Source of the DNA: Metridium senile
Taxonomy: Eukaryota; Cnidaria; Anthozoa; Actiniaria; Metridiidae
Length of the DNA: 64,000 nucleotides
Direction of reading: 5' to 3'
NCBI GenBank assembly: GCA_949775045.1
Contig: OX459099.1
Coordinates: 1,768,501-1,832,500, forward strand
Part shown: in pieces, positions 35,099 through 49,300 of the stretch
How the letters are laid out: every line of letters begins with the position of its first letter
How positions within the stretch are numbered: the stretch's first letter is position 1
Position numbers and translations under genes: made by a program
The notes under the pieces: generated by a model
Told to the model about the DNA's origin: nothing
The model's input: only the letters and a program-made list of their open reading frames with translations
Database searches by the model: none

Positions 35099-36585
35099 AT
35101 TTATATAAAGCAGGTCAATGTTATGATGAATGCATTAATGAATAATTGATTCAAAAGATGATTTTCGATGAATGGATAATTGAAATGTAAAGGAATGAAT
35201 AATAAAAGGGACAGTGAATTTAGCAAAACATATGTATTCTTTCTTTCTTTAATAAATTGACTAAGGTAATACATTAGCAGAATATAAGCACTTTTTGGTA
35301 TCTTTTAAAATCTATATTGAAAGTATGTTGTATTATATTTGTAATTTCAATCATTTTCATCAAAATTTGTAATCGAGCAACTAATTGAAAAAATATACAT
35401 TGAATAGTAAAATAAATACTTCTATAATATACATATCAAAAGCTATCATATTTACAAAAAAAACCTTTTTCTTCAAAAGTAATGTTCTTGATCAGAATAC
35501 AATACTTAAAACATCTCTACCAGATATAACTTTACTCCTTGCCTTCCATGCCATAGCGAGGTGTGGAATTGCACAAAAATTATGCAAAGCAATACATCTC
35601 TTTAAAAAATAATTACAATCCCACTAACTAATACACATTATTAGCTTGCATAAAGTTTCTGCAACACTGCACCTTCGTGGCATTGAAAATGTAAGGCTCT
35701 CTGGAGCAAGAAACAAGAAATTTAATTAATGTAATAATTAGGGTCTTTTCTTGGCTCTGGCTTCATGTACCAGAATCTGTTTTTTTTTTTAATAAAAAAA
35801 CATAGTGCAGAGTTGGGATTGTTCTATATTGTGAGAATTGTCCTATTGTGAGCTTTGTTCTTTGATAACTGGTACATGGTGGCACAACCCTTTTCTTCTT
35901 TTAGCATATATATTGTCCCATCTAATAATTAGCAGTGATCTTTGATTTGTTCTTTGGTCTCTATCGCTAGTAATATCAAACAGCTAATTGCAGTCTTAAC
36001 AAAATGATGTGTAATATTATAACAAAGCAGCATTTCATCCTTCCAAGTGTCATTAGTCAGCCTTTATAGCATAGTTATTACTCTTTGAGTCAGGATTTAT
36101 GCAACTTGGTTGGAAATAAGTCTCTGCAAATAACAAAAACATTTATAGCAAATTATGATGATGATGTTTCTTTATGAATCCATTTTTCACGTAAATATTA
36201 TAAACTAATGATGAAGATGATAATTTCACTGATTAGAAATATAAGCAAATCTATAAAAAATTATCATTATTATGATGATAATGACAACATTATGATGAAG
36301 AGTATTTAAATGTAAGTATTAAAATGATGATATTGATAATGATGCTGAGATCAGCACAAAAATTAACAAACAATAAAACGAACACAAAAATATTACAATA
36401 ATGATATTGATGATGATAACGATATTCACAAAATTCACAAACATTAAAACGAACAAAAAATATTACAGTTATGATATTGATGATAATGACAACAAAATCG
36501 ACTCCCACCCCACCCCTGCTAATTTCGATTTTTAAAAGTCACGCTAAGACTTGCGTGTCATTCATCTTTCATTATAAAAAAAACA

Positions 36586-36591
36586 TTTATT
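36586..36591 (-). terminator. Poly(A) signal of EMRE
   Basis: AATAAA on the minus strand 56 bp after the EMRE stop. Confidence 0.5.
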
Positions 36592-36646
36592 ATATAGTTA
36601 TTGACCTACCTAAAAATATCAACATAATGCTAATGACACATCATCG

Positions 36647-36889
36647 TTAATCATCATCATCGTCATCATCAGGGACAAATATATTCCATTCCTCTAGAAG
36701 ACTAGCCAGGTTTTTCGACAACATCCCTCCTACAAGAACACAAGGCGCGATGATAATCGATGCCTTCAGCAAACCAAAGCGGCTCGATTTTGGCTTTCCT
36801 TTAATGGCCCCCTGGCTTGACATTAATGCACATTTTAGAAGATTGATATTAGGAACTGAGAGGACTTTCCGGAGATGAAAAGCAAACAT
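36647..36889 (-). CDS. SMDT1: Essential MCU regulator, mitochondrial (EMRE)
   Basis: A single-exon 80-aa protein starting at ATG 36889. An amphipathic, basic N-terminus (MFAFHLRKVLSV) looks like a mitochondrial import signal. The core FGLLKASIIIAPCVLVGGML is a single transmembrane helix with the GxxxS motif (GGMLS) that contacts the uniporter pore. SKNLASLLEEWNIFVP and seven final aspartates match the conserved C-terminus, including the acidic tail that holds MICU1. EMRE is required for calcium uptake by MCU in the inner membrane of animal mitochondria and is a metazoan marker. It is head to head with RBBP6, with 496 bp between start codons. Confidence 0.95.
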   Translation of the reverse strand: MFAFHLRKVLSVPNINLLKCALMSSQGAIKGKPKSSRFGLLKASIIIAPCVLVGGMLSKNLASLLEEWNIFVPDDDDDDD

Positions 36890-37385
36890 TATTCCCGAAG
36901 GACTTCCAGGTTATGTTGATTGCTCAGTTGCTGTCCTCGAAGAAGATCCAGCTGAGATTTGCTCGATCGTAAGATCGGCCAAAGTCGGATTATTTCCGGT
37001 TATCTTCGCCAGGTGTTCGGAAGTTCGGATAGTCGTCATCGCATTGTTACCCATAATGCATTAGTAAAGCTCACTTTAGCAAAGCAACTGTGTCGTCTGT
37101 ATAAACGTTGAAAGGAATCTTTCTAGTTACATTTTCCAGTGTTTTTTCGGCCTTTTTGTATTATTCAAGAATGGAAATATGTTAAGAGTACAACACAGTT
37201 TTAGTTTTAGGTGTAGGTTTTTCTAAGTTGTGTTCAATTCATTAGTTTTTCACAGTCGTTCAAAGCACATGGACATGTATTAACCGTTATCGATTTGATG
37301 CCAAACAATTGACATTGTCTCTGCTTTCTTAGTTCTTTTTCTCAAAATTATACGCTTCAGTTAGTGTCTTAAGTACTGCAAACTC
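36890..37385. promoter_or_regulatory. Bidirectional SMDT1 / RBBP6 promoter interval
   Basis: The start codons face away from each other 496 bp apart. The left half is richer in GC (CGATCGTAAGATCGGCC near 36963) than the right. No TATA box was identified. The whole interval probably serves both genes. Confidence 0.5.
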
Positions 37386-40300
37386 ATGTCGTGTATACAT
37401 TATAAGTTTCGGAGTAGTTTAGAGTATGATACGATTACTTTTGACGGGCTCGCCATTTCTCTTGGGGACCTCAAAAGATCCATCATGGCGCAAAAGAAAA
37501 TTGCGAAGGTCACGGATTTTGATCTGGAAATTACCAACGCACAAACTAAAGAAGGTAAATTAAACATCCTTTAATATAATCCATAAAATCCACTTTAAAA
37601 ATTATGCTCAAATTGTTATATGTCAATCATTGTACAATGTTTAATTTCTGTTTTCTCTCTGTAGAATACAAGGACGAAAACACTCAAATTCCCAAGAATT
37701 CGTCGGTGATTGTGCGAAGAATTCCTACCGGAACTCGGAGCAAAGCACAACTAGCAGCGTGAGTATATGTATACTATATAATTGAATATTTAATTCTCTT
37801 AAATTAGGTGAAAGTCTATTATTTTGAATAAATTCAAAGAGGAATTTTGTCTAATATCACTTAGCAATTACGTCATAGTCGGGTAAATTGTTGAGGAAAA
37901 CGAAAGTAAAAGCGATGATTTTGCTTTTTTTTATAAACACAGTTTCATTATTGAAAACTAAAAAGAAAAGAAAATAATGAGATCTTGAAAAGTGTTCCTG
38001 TTCCCATTTTTAGAATATCCCATTTTTATTTCAAAATAAAATTAATCTCAACTTTTTATGCTGAATTTGTCGAAAGAATGTCAAATGAGTTAGGAAAAGG
38101 CTCATTTGCACAGGGAAAGCCTCAATACAGAGTGCATTCATGTGTTTTCTATTGTTAAGCAATAATATTTTTTGTGCTTTTTACAACAAAAAGGGTTTCC
38201 CTGTGCAAATGTGCCTTTTGACAAACAGTACAGTGTTGCTAGATAAAGCAGATTTCGTATGACTATGAAAAGCTCACGACAAGAACGCGGTCAAGGCAAG
38301 GCAAAGGACAGCAAATTTCTAGAGGACATCAAGGTGGCAAGGCACGCACACGGCACTGAATATTTCACAGTGATACAAAATCTGCTCTAAGCATGAGGCA
38401 CTAAAATAGTTGTTTTTAATTTCGTTATTGTTATGACTAGTATTGTAGATTTAGTTATGTGTTTTTGTGTTTGCAGTGATAGAGGAGACACTTATGCAGG
38501 GGGATTACCTAAAACAGTATGTACTAGTTAGAATGTTGCTTTTGTTGTCCACAAGATGCATAGATGTCTGCCAAATTAATAAACAATCATGTTATTGTAA
38601 ATATTTTTGTCATGCAATTAGGATTCATGATTAAATATGTTGAAATATGTCTGGCAATGATTTTTAAGTTATTTATCAGACGTTTCAGTCATAATACCTA
38701 ATATTCATGTTTCTCATAAAATTAAATATTATTGTCAGAACTAAATTTGTCTTTGAATGTACTAAATAGTGAAGTTTCATTTCAACCTATAAAGAATATA
38801 CTGTTCTTTAAAGATGAAATATAAAAGCTTGTTGTATAATATAAAATACTCAGATGTATAAAAGTTATTTTTTAATAGTTTGAAGGCTTTCAAATAGAAT
38901 GCATTGAGCAATATAAATACAATGTTTTGAAATAAATAGAAGGGGAGACACAACCAATAATTTTATAAGCTAGTTTATAAAACAGGTAGATCTAAAATGT
39001 TTGTATGATAAAGTTTTACTTAATTAATCCAATTCAATTTAAATATTTTCCTCTAATACTTTTTGATGTTTTCACATAAGGTACCTAATTTTAAACTTAA
39101 AGTTACGAGTTTTTTTTGGCAGATGTTTATGCATCATTAGACTCTACAAGTGTATATGATATAGCAATAGTTCCATCTATTTATATGTGTAATATGTGAT
39201 TATAATGAAATAAACATATTTGGAAGGAGAAGAGAAGTCTTCTCACCTTGTCTTTGACATTGACCGAATTACACAATGCTCTTTGTTAAAAAAAATTACT
39301 TTCACACACCCAAAAAAACTACCAAAGAGCATTGGTAATATAGATAAATATACTCGTTATGGTTTTATGTGTATTTGGAAGAAATGGTGATATACATATA
39401 GAAAAGTACAACACAATTTTGAAGCATTATTTAGCTTCAATTAATGCTGTATAAACATTATCCTTATGGAAGAGTTATTAGTTATATAATGTGAACAATA
39501 CCCGTTATGAACTGAGACATAACTTCAATGACTGAAGCATGAACTCAGAAACTGTGCTGTAGCACTGAACTGTTCCAGGCCACAAAGGGATGTTTTGCAG
39601 TCCTTTTGTAATAATGGCTTTGATGATTGCTATTAATAAAGAAAGTCAATGATATGTTTATCCTTGTGCTACTCTCAACGGGTGTTTGTATGTAATTTGT
39701 CTGGTTTCAAGGCCTTGTTTTCTTGGAATACGGTCCAAGCTATCTCAAGATGGAATTATCAGCAACACATATCAGTGTTTCATTTGTGTTCACAACAACC
39801 AAGCAATAAATGTACAATGTTATTCCAAGCGTTACAATCTGTGGATGAGGTCACATACATATGTGAATGTGTGTCTTTATCTTCTGTGCTACAAACTACA
39901 ATATGTCCTGGATATCACAGTGGATTGTGCAACTGGCTCACTCACAACTAGAACAGCTTGTAGAAGTGATCTTCAAAGCTGCATTACAGGAAGTGTACTA
40001 CCAAAGACCATCTGATTTCTCTGTTGAGTGGATGTACTGTCAAAAATCATGTGGGATCCAAAGAGAAAGCCAGTTTATTTGTTGTCACATTCTGTTGTGT
40101 GGCTCCAGTACACACAAGGATAAAGTGTAATCTGATAGTAATCGAATGCCCATGGTTTCTGCATGGCGGGAAGATGATGATTTTGATTACTTGTCATTCA
40201 ATCTATTCTATGATTGATCACTCATGTCCGGTACTGGCCTACTGCTTCCCCTGTCTTTCCTCCTGTGTCCCTTGTCCCCTAAGAATCCCCTCGGGATCCC

Positions 40301-43300
40301 TTGACTGTCCCATGTCTTCAAGTGGACATACCCTTTGTCCCAACGTGTCTCTCATATCCCCTTGTACCCTACAGGAATTTCTTAAGGGATCCCTTACCTG
40401 TCCCCTGTCCCTTGCATGCACCAAGTGTCTCTACTATCCCCTTGTACCCTAGGGGATGTCCTTATGGGATCCCTTACATGTCCCCTGTCTCTTGCATGCA
40501 CCAAGTGTCTCTCATATCCCCTTGTACCCTAGGGGATGTCCTTAAGGGATCCCTTACCTGTCCCCTGTCCCAAGCATGCACCGTGTGTCTCTATTATCCC
40601 TTGTCCCATAGGGGATATCTTTAAGGGATCCCTTACATGTCCCCTGTCCCTTGTATGCACCCTCAAATACTACGTGTCTCTCCTATCCCCTTGTCCCCTA
40701 GGGGATATCCCTAAGGGATCCCTTAACTGTCCCCTGTCCCTAGCATGCACCCTCAAATACTATGTGTCTCTCCTATCCCCTTGTCCCCTAGTGGATATCC
40801 CTAAGGGATCCCTCACCTGTCCCCTGTCCCTAGCATGCACCCTCAAACACTACGTGTCTCTCCTATCCCCTTGTCCCCTAGGGGATATCCCTAAGGGATC
40901 CCTTACCTGTCCCTTGTCCCTAGCATGCACCCTCAAATACTACGTGTCTCTCCTATCCCCTTGTCCCCTAGGGGATATCCCTAAGGGATCCCTTAACTGT
41001 CCCCTGTCCCTAGCATGCACCCTCAAATACTATGTGTCTCTCCTATCCCCTTGTCCCCTAGGGGATATCCCTAAGGGATCCCTCACCTGTCCCCTGTCCC
41101 CTGTCCCTAGCATGCACCCTCAAATACTACGTGTCTCTCCTATCCCCTTGTCCCCTAGGGGATATCCCTAAGGGATCCCTTACCTGTCTCCTGTCCCTAG
41201 CATGCACCCTCAAATACTACGTGTCTCTCCTATCCCCTTGTCCCCTAGGGGATATCCCTAAGGGATCCCTTAAGTGTCCCCTGTCCCTAGCATGCACCCT
41301 CAAATACTACGTGTCTCTCCTATCCCCTTGTCCCCTAGTGGATATCCCTAAGGGATCCCTCACCTGTCCTCTGTCCCTAGCATGCACCCTCAAATACTAC
41401 GTGTCTCTCCTATCCCCTTGTCCCCTAGGGGATATCCCTAAGGGATCCCTCACCTGTCCCCTGTCCCCTGTCCCTAGCATGCACCCTCAAATACTACGTG
41501 TCTCTCCTATCCCCTTGTCCCCTAGGGGATATCCCTAAGGGATCCCTTACCTGTCTCCTGTCCCTAGCATGCACCCTCAAATACTACGTGTCTCTCCTAT
41601 CCCCTTGTCCCCTAGGGGATATCCCTAAGGGATCCCTTAAGTGTCCCCTGTCCCTAGCATGCACCCTCAAATACTACGTGTCTCTCCTATCCCCTTGTCC
41701 CCTAGTGGATATCCCTAAGGGATCCCTCACCTGTCCTCTGTCCCTAGCATGCACCCTCAAATACTACGTGTCTCTCCTATCCCCTTGTCCCCTAGGGGAT
41801 ATCCCTAAGGGATTCCTTAGTTGTCCCCTGTCCCTAGCATCACACTCAAATACTACGTGTCTCTCCTATCCCCTTGTCCCCTAGGGGATATCTCTAGGGG
41901 ATTCCTTAGTTGTTCACTGTCCCTCTGAGCATGTACGTTTTTCTCCCGGCTTGTATCTTGTAGTCTTCAAAAACGTACAGATGAAACTCATCTCTAAACG
42001 ATCGATGTTTAATATTCAATGTAAACATAACACAATGAAGGGGTTAAATGAATTTGTTTGCATTCGGAGAATGCAGAATTCATTAGAAACAACTGTCGAT
42101 GCGTTTGCTGATCGTAACTATATATAAACATGCTTATGAAATCCATTTCGAAACGATCGATGTTATTCAATGTAATCATAACGGGTGATGGGGTTTATGT
42201 ATTTGTTAGCATTCGGAGAAACATAATTCAATATATAGAAACAACAGCCGATACGTTTGCTCCTCTTTGCTGATCGTAACTATATAAACATTGCTTATGA
42301 AATCCATCTCGAAACGATCAATGTTATTCAATGTAAACATAACAAGATGTCGATGATTGGGTTTATGCATTTGTTGACATTCGGAGACACAAAATTCATT
42401 AGAAATAACTGTACGTTTGTTGAACTTAACTTTATGTACAAATTAAATCCATCAATAAACGATCTTTACTATTATCCAATTCCCCTAAATGCAATTAATA
42501 GAACAACGAACAATATAATAAAACTCATAGAACACACACTAGTTTGTTTGGCAGAATAGAGATTTATTCATTCAAAAGAGGAAATAAAACTATAATACTC
42601 ACTACAGAAATAAATCTCTGATATGGGATGCTCTTTGTCTAAACTTATGTCTTGAGAAAGTTATAATATATTTGCTGCACATATCATTTATAAAGTATTT
42701 CTCAATTGAAATTAAAGATTACAAAATACAAATCCACTTGATTTGTGATTTATATACTAATCAATATTTTATTGAAATATCGCTTTTGTACTTTCAAATA
42801 AAAATATTTGGTGTTATAAACGTAAAGTAAATCATATAGTTAACATCAGGGGTCAATGTTATTAACGTTGTGAAACGTGACTCTTTGGTTTTTAGCATTC
42901 TCAATTCATTCAATCAATGTTAACTGTATAACTGAATGTGAAGAAAACTATTAAACTTCATACTTTTTAAAACAAAAAATGAGAGAAATGTAATGGAAAA
43001 TTTTAACATGCAGATAAATAACGATAACATAAATCAGGACAAATACATTAAATTTCTTGGTGTTCATATAGACGAAAATTTAAATTGGAAACACCACATT
43101 TGTAATAACATGACAAAAAAAATAGGAGGCGAATAAAGATTACAGTATGTTGCCCAGTTTCGTGACACTTCAGTTTGTAAATACTAGATATCTTCTCTAC
43201 AGAGAAAAATAACTCAATGAAATTTTGTCATACAAAGGGAAATTTATCAGGTAAAATAATGATGCAGATATTCTCTTCGAATATTATAATTTGATAAAAT

Positions 43301-46300
43301 AAAAGTAACATTTCGACGGCAACTTGGATGCCCAGTTTCGTGACAGCTGGCCCAGTTTCACAACAAAATTCACAACAAAATTCGATAAAACACATCAAAA
43401 AAAGTTTTTACTATGAAAATGCTACGTATGAAACATCACAAAAAACATTAATTATTATCATTTATAATAGCGGTTAATTTCGAGTGACATATTTAAAAGA
43501 CTTACCAGTTGACTCTCTCTGAACAACCACTTTCTTCGTAAGCGACCACTATTTCAATTTCCCGTTTTGTTTCCCATATCGGACTCCGTAATAAATCTCT
43601 CTCGTAAGCGACTACTCTCGTAAGCGACCGCGACCACCTTTCGAATTAAAGCTTTGGACGATTAACTTTTCATTCTTTGCACCAAAACTGTGGAACAGCT
43701 AACCTGAACATGTAAAAACTAAAGACACTGCAACAAATTTTATAACTGAACTTAAAACATTTCTCTTCCGTGAATATTTTGACACTGATATAATATAATT
43801 TTGTAAGCGCATTGAGTTTTAAAATGCGCTATAAGCACCTAATATAAATAAATAAATTCTTGACCTGACGGACATCATGCGGGCTTGCATATTCCTGAAT
43901 ACCATTGGAAACTTCGAGTATTCGTAACCATATTCAAGCGCATTGGGGACGAATACTCGGCTTTTGGCATAGTGAAGCAACCATCTTCGTAAGCGACCAC
44001 TTTCTTCTGGTCCGAGGATGGTCGCTTACGAGAGAGTCTGACTGTATATAAATATCACTAGATTGAAATTGGAGCTATATATTTACCAAAGGTCAATGGT
44101 TGAATAACCGTAACATTGACGACAAACGACAAAAGCGAATACAAATGCGACAGCTCTGTTGACGTTCTCTAAAACGCTATTGTAGTATCTGCAAATGTCA
44201 GGGAAGGGCAAGAGTGCCGGAGAGAAATTATTTCATATGACGGATGTTTCTATTGAGTTTTGTGTCTCCGAATGCTTACGAATCGATGCACCCCTTCATG
44301 GTATTATTTTTACATTGAATAACATTGGTTACAACTAGCAAACGTATCGGCAATTCTTTCTATTGAATTTTGATGCATGAACCCCATCACAGTGTATGTT
44401 TGCATTGAATAACAAAGATCGTTCGTGGATGGATTTCATTAGTATGTTACTTGATATAGTTACGATAACGATGTCAGTGTTACAAATACATAAACCCCAA
44501 CATCGTGTTATGTTTACATTGAATAACATTTAACGTTTAGAGATGGATTTCATAAGCATGTTTTGATATAGTTACGATCAGCAAACGTATCGGCAGTTGT
44601 TTCTATATATTGAATTATGTTTCTCCGAATGCTAACAAATACATAAAGCCCATCATCCCGTTATGATTACATTGAATAACATCGATCGTTTCGAGATGGA
44701 TTTCATAAGCATGTTTATATAGTTACATCAGCAAACGTATCGGCAGTTGTTTCTATTGAATTCTGTTTCTCCGAATGCTAACAAATACACAAACCCTATC
44801 ATCGCGTTATGATGACATTGAATAACATTGGTCGTTTATAGATGGATTTCATCTAGTCTGTACTGTTTTTAAGACTAACAAGCTACAAGCTAGCCGGGAG
44901 AAAAACGTACGACTTGGTGTACATTCTGAGGAAGACGGAACAACTAAGGAATCCCTTAGGGATATCCCCTAGAGGACAAGGGGATAGGAAAGACACGTAG
45001 TATTTGAGGGTGATGCTAGGGACAGGGGACATGTAAGGGATCTCTAAGGGATATCCCCTAAGGGACAAGGGGATAGGAGAGACACGTAGTATTTGAGGGT
45101 GATGCTAGGGACAGGGGACAGGTAAGGGATCCCTAAGGGATATCCCCTAGGGGACAAGGGGATAGGAAAGACACGTAGTATTTGAGGGTGATGCTAGGGA
45201 CAGGGGACACTTAAGGGATCCCTTAGGGATATCCCCTAGGGGACAAGGGGATAGGAGAGACACGTAGTATTTGAGGGTGCATGCTAGGGACAGGAGACAG
45301 GTAAGGGATCCCTTAGGGATATCCCCTAGGGGACAAGGGGATAGGAAAGACACGTAGTATTTGAGGGTGCATGCTAGGGACAGGGGACAGGTAAGGGATC
45401 CCTTAGGGATATCCCCTAGGGGACAAGGGGATAGGAGAGACATGTAGTATTTGAGGGTGCATGCTAGGGACAGAGGACATGTAAGGAATCCCTTAGGGAT
45501 ATCCCCTAGGGGACAAGGGGATAGGAGAGACACGTAGTATTTGAGGGTGCATGCTAGGGACAGGGGACATGTAAGAGATCCCTTAGGGATATCCCCTAGG
45601 GGACAAGGGGATAGGAAAGACACTTAGTATTTGAGGGTGCATGCTAGGGACAGGGGACATGTAAGAGATCCCTTAGGGATATCCACTAGGGGACAAGGGG
45701 ACACAGGAGGAAGGACAGGGGACCCCATAGGCCAGTACTGGACATCACTCTGATTGATCATTAACCATATTTGTTGAAATTGTTTTGCGTTTTCAATCCT
45801 GGGAATCCTTTATTTTCTGTTTGTGCTTACTGCCATTTCAGTGCATATTGATTTCCTTTCAGTAAGGAAGTTGAACCTTAAACCTTGATAATAGAGTACT
45901 CAAGTATGAAAAAGACAAACTTTGGCTTTTACAATTTTTGGCTATAAATTGCAATGGACAATCACAAAAGACGTTCACATGCCAAATGTGGCAAGAATTG
46001 GTCAAATATCAGCTGAGATGTGGCCTATTGAATACATAATTTCCCCATACAAATCGCTGTAATTTAAGCTCAGTTCCAAAAGTTTTGAACTGAGCTGAAA
46101 ATACAGGGATTTGTATGGGGAAATTATATATTCAATAGGCTATTTCTTAGCTGCTATTTGACAAATTCTGGTCAAATTTGCTGTGTGAACTTCTTTTTTG
46201 ATTGCCTATTAAAATCGAGAACCAAAAATATGATATAATGAAAATATCTTATGACATCATCACTTGAGTACACTATGTCATACAATGTCAAGAAAAAATC

Positions 46301-49300
46301 TAACATTTTTTTTGAAAGTAATACAAATATTGTACATGCACTCGCAGCATAGTCTATCTTACACAATGTTCTAATCAAATCCCAAGGGAAGGGAGTGTGT
46401 GCAAATTGTCAAAAGCAGAAAACATTTCATACAGGGAAATATCACCATGCTTACAAAGGCTATTGTAATACCCAATTCTATCAAGTAGAAAAGAGGGTTT
46501 TCACATTGATTCCAAGAACATCATTCTTATCCACAAACATTGAGAGTGTGTTGACAATATCTTGCCAGTTAATAAAACATTGGTGGCTATATTATGGCAA
46601 GAGACATTTATTGTTACTTAGAACAGTGCAGAAGACAGATTCAATATGGCATGGATGTGAAATATCATTGAACACTTTGAACAATATTCAAGAACTCTAT
46701 TGACATTTAATTTATAAAGACTGGTGTTCTCTTTATTTATATGAGGATGATGTTACAGTAGTATAGAAGTGACAACAGTACTTGCTACCTAAATTATCTA
46801 GCTATATCTAGTAAACATGTAGAAATTTGTGTACAAAATATTGAACACTGGCTAAAAGGTGAAAAGTGCAAGAAAATAGTGGGACTTTTTGTCTGGCATC
46901 ATTGTGGCACCAGTTGGAGAGTGAATGTTTGTTTTATTTCTAATGTAGCAACATTCACTCTTCAACTTGTATTTGCAATTGCAAGTTGCATTATTTTGTT
47001 GCTTGCACCTCTGTTTTTATAAAAGTAGCACTCTGTTAAGATGTTATTTACTTAACCTTTTAATTATTTTTAATATTCCTGGATGTTTTTCACATAATCA
47101 CTTGGATAATGATATTTTTGTTTGAACTTCATGCTTGAAAGCAATTCTTTAGCACATTTTCACAAATGTGAAAATATCAAGTCCAGAGTGAAAAGTGACA
47201 GTAAGAAAGGTGCAGACAAGAGGCAGAGTTTTGCTAAAGTAAACCTTGCAAGCAATAATATCCCATTCTTATGGTGGACTTGTATATTGCTATATAGACA
47301 CAACTTTTTCAACATTCTGCAAATTTGAGTTGCAGACTTAGTTCAGACATTTCAAATGCTTATGCAAACTTTCAAATTTCAAATGAACTTTCAACTCAAG
47401 TTAACCATATTTCACATTCTGTCGATGAATCATGTGAACTAAGTTTGCAATCTCAGCAGGAAGTTCAGTAATTCAATTATAAAGTTCATTTGAAATTATA
47501 AAGTTTGTGAAACTTTGGATTATCCAAACTCAATTAGCAGAAATTATGTGAAATGGATTGTACTTTTGTTTTTTGTTTTTTTTTGTTGTCGTCAATCATG
47601 CAACCATAGATTTACAGAATATTGAAAATCCTTCCAACAATAATCATTATTATGCATCTGCACATCGCATCTGACATTTTGTTATCCTTGAATTTCTTTT
47701 ACAAAATAACAATTACCTTACCTATCCTTGTGCCTACAAAGTAAAGTACAAATCAGAAGTTTGTGACTCAATACCAGTTGTGATTATGGCCTTTCCTAGC
47801 CTAATGGGATACCGCTAAAATAGCCTTCTTCCAATATTCTGGTTGAGTGATCACTCACAAAGCAATTGAAGAAGAGGCTCTAGACAAAAAAAAAAAAAAT
47901 AGTAGGATAACTGCATTGATTCTCTGGAGCCTTGTCTTCTATTGCTCTGTGTGTGATCAATTGATATTATAAGCGGGAGACATTCAACAAAAACATTTCT
48001 TTAGAAAAGTATATTGTATTGCAAGACTGTTCAGTGAGGGCTCAAAATGATTTGCATCAAAATGTTGATGTGCATGGAGAGATAAATATAGCAAATTTTA
48101 ATATATTTTATGTGAAAAGTGTGCAAAATATTTGCATGTCAATATCATGTAGAGATGAGGTGGTGTGCTTCGTAAGGGGAAACAAACTAGTTTATTGATG
48201 GGAATTTTATCACTGAAATCAATTATATGAGCAGGATGCGAACATATCCATGAAATGATATCAAAATAGTTACTACTTGGTTGTTCTTAGTTGACGGCAT
48301 TTTGGTCAGAATATTAAATGAAACAATACCTCCTTACAACTGCTAAAACACTTTCCACAGAAGCAATTTGATGTTGTTTCATGGATATAGTGTTACAGTG
48401 CTACTACACCAACCAAGGCCACCCAAACAAATTTTTCACAAATCATCCAATCACATTCAAGTATCTAAACAATAGAATTACAGGAAATTGATGATTCAGT
48501 AAATTTCACTGTCGAAATATAATGTCAAAGTGTCAACAAAAAACAGAATTATCTTGTATAGTGATTGAATAATTTGTGACAAATGTTTTTGGGTGGCCTT
48601 GGTTCGAGTAGTGGCACTGTAACATTCTATTCTACTGTAATTGTTTATTTCTATTTCATGGATAGTGTCTGCACTCTACTAATAAATACTTCTGATATCA
48701 AATTTTTAACATATTCTACATGATAAAATTTCACCTTATAAGTTATGACTAATCGGAATTTTTTTAAAAAAGAATCAGAATTTAAGGTGGCTTGATTCAG
48801 TTTTTTATGACCTGACCACCAATTATCAACCAAAAAAAATATGTGATTTGAAACAACTTTTTGCAGTGTGCTATATTGTCTACTAGAGATAGATTGAAGT
48901 CTACTATGCAATACGTTTTTTTGAGATCGGAGCGTCCATAGAAATGCTACGTTGCTATGGGATTTTCCTTCTGGGATGTTTTCCAGGCGTGGTGAGGTAT
49001 TTAGGTAAATCAATCTTGGGTACTGAATCGAGCCACCTTATGTCTTTGCTGATATGTTTTGCAATACCTTATACTACAGTCATTGTCAGCATTTTCAATA
49101 ATATTCAAAGAAGGTTGTCTCTTCTGTTGACTGTCTGCACCTTTCTTGTTTGTGTCACTTCATGATAAAATGTTACCATTCTGGAGCTGTAATAGAGATC
49201 GGCACAGTGAGGGTTGTGTATTTGTAGCTCCATAGAATATTCCTTGCTTCTTTCCATAGAAAACTGAAGAACTCCACACCAATGTGCCTGTTAAACAAAA

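Larger units (their letters stand above)
34124..36646. other. Intergenic region between SLC22 and EMRE
   Basis: No gene is supported. It holds inverted repeats near 34770-34950 (AAAAACTCGCAGCACGTG facing GCTGCTCGTTTTTTATATAC), a hairpin at 35025-35098, GATGAT-rich patches at 36150-36500 and the EMRE poly(A) signal. Confidence 0.6.
40224..45745. mobile_element. 5.5-kb fold-back DNA transposon with satellite arms
   Basis: The outer ends are inverted: ATGTCCGGTACTGGCCTA at 40224 and TAGGCCAGTACTGGACAT ending at 45745. CACTC flanks both sides (40219-40223 and 45746-45750), a 5-bp target duplication. Each arm is a 90-bp tandem satellite (left 40310-41930, right 44930-45700, inverted), then a second repeat of about 150 bp (left 41980-42560, right 44250-44870, inverted). 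The centre (42560-44250) carries a LINE fragment and another MITE but no transposase. This is the architecture of Foldback/long-TIR elements; the family is unassigned. It sits inside RBBP6 intron 3. Confidence 0.85.

Noticed and set aside
40536..41884. Several open frames of 100-210 codons with CPLGDIPKGSLTCPLSLACT repeats
   Set aside because: The frames are the 90-bp satellite itself, repeated, inverted at 45147-45623, and inside a transposon arm.
40310..41935. CRISPR-like regular repeats
   Set aside because: The units are contiguous with no unique spacers, and the DNA is animal.
46395..46703. 102-codon open frame in RBBP6 intron 3
   Set aside because: No domain, no matching splice sites and no supporting context could be seen.
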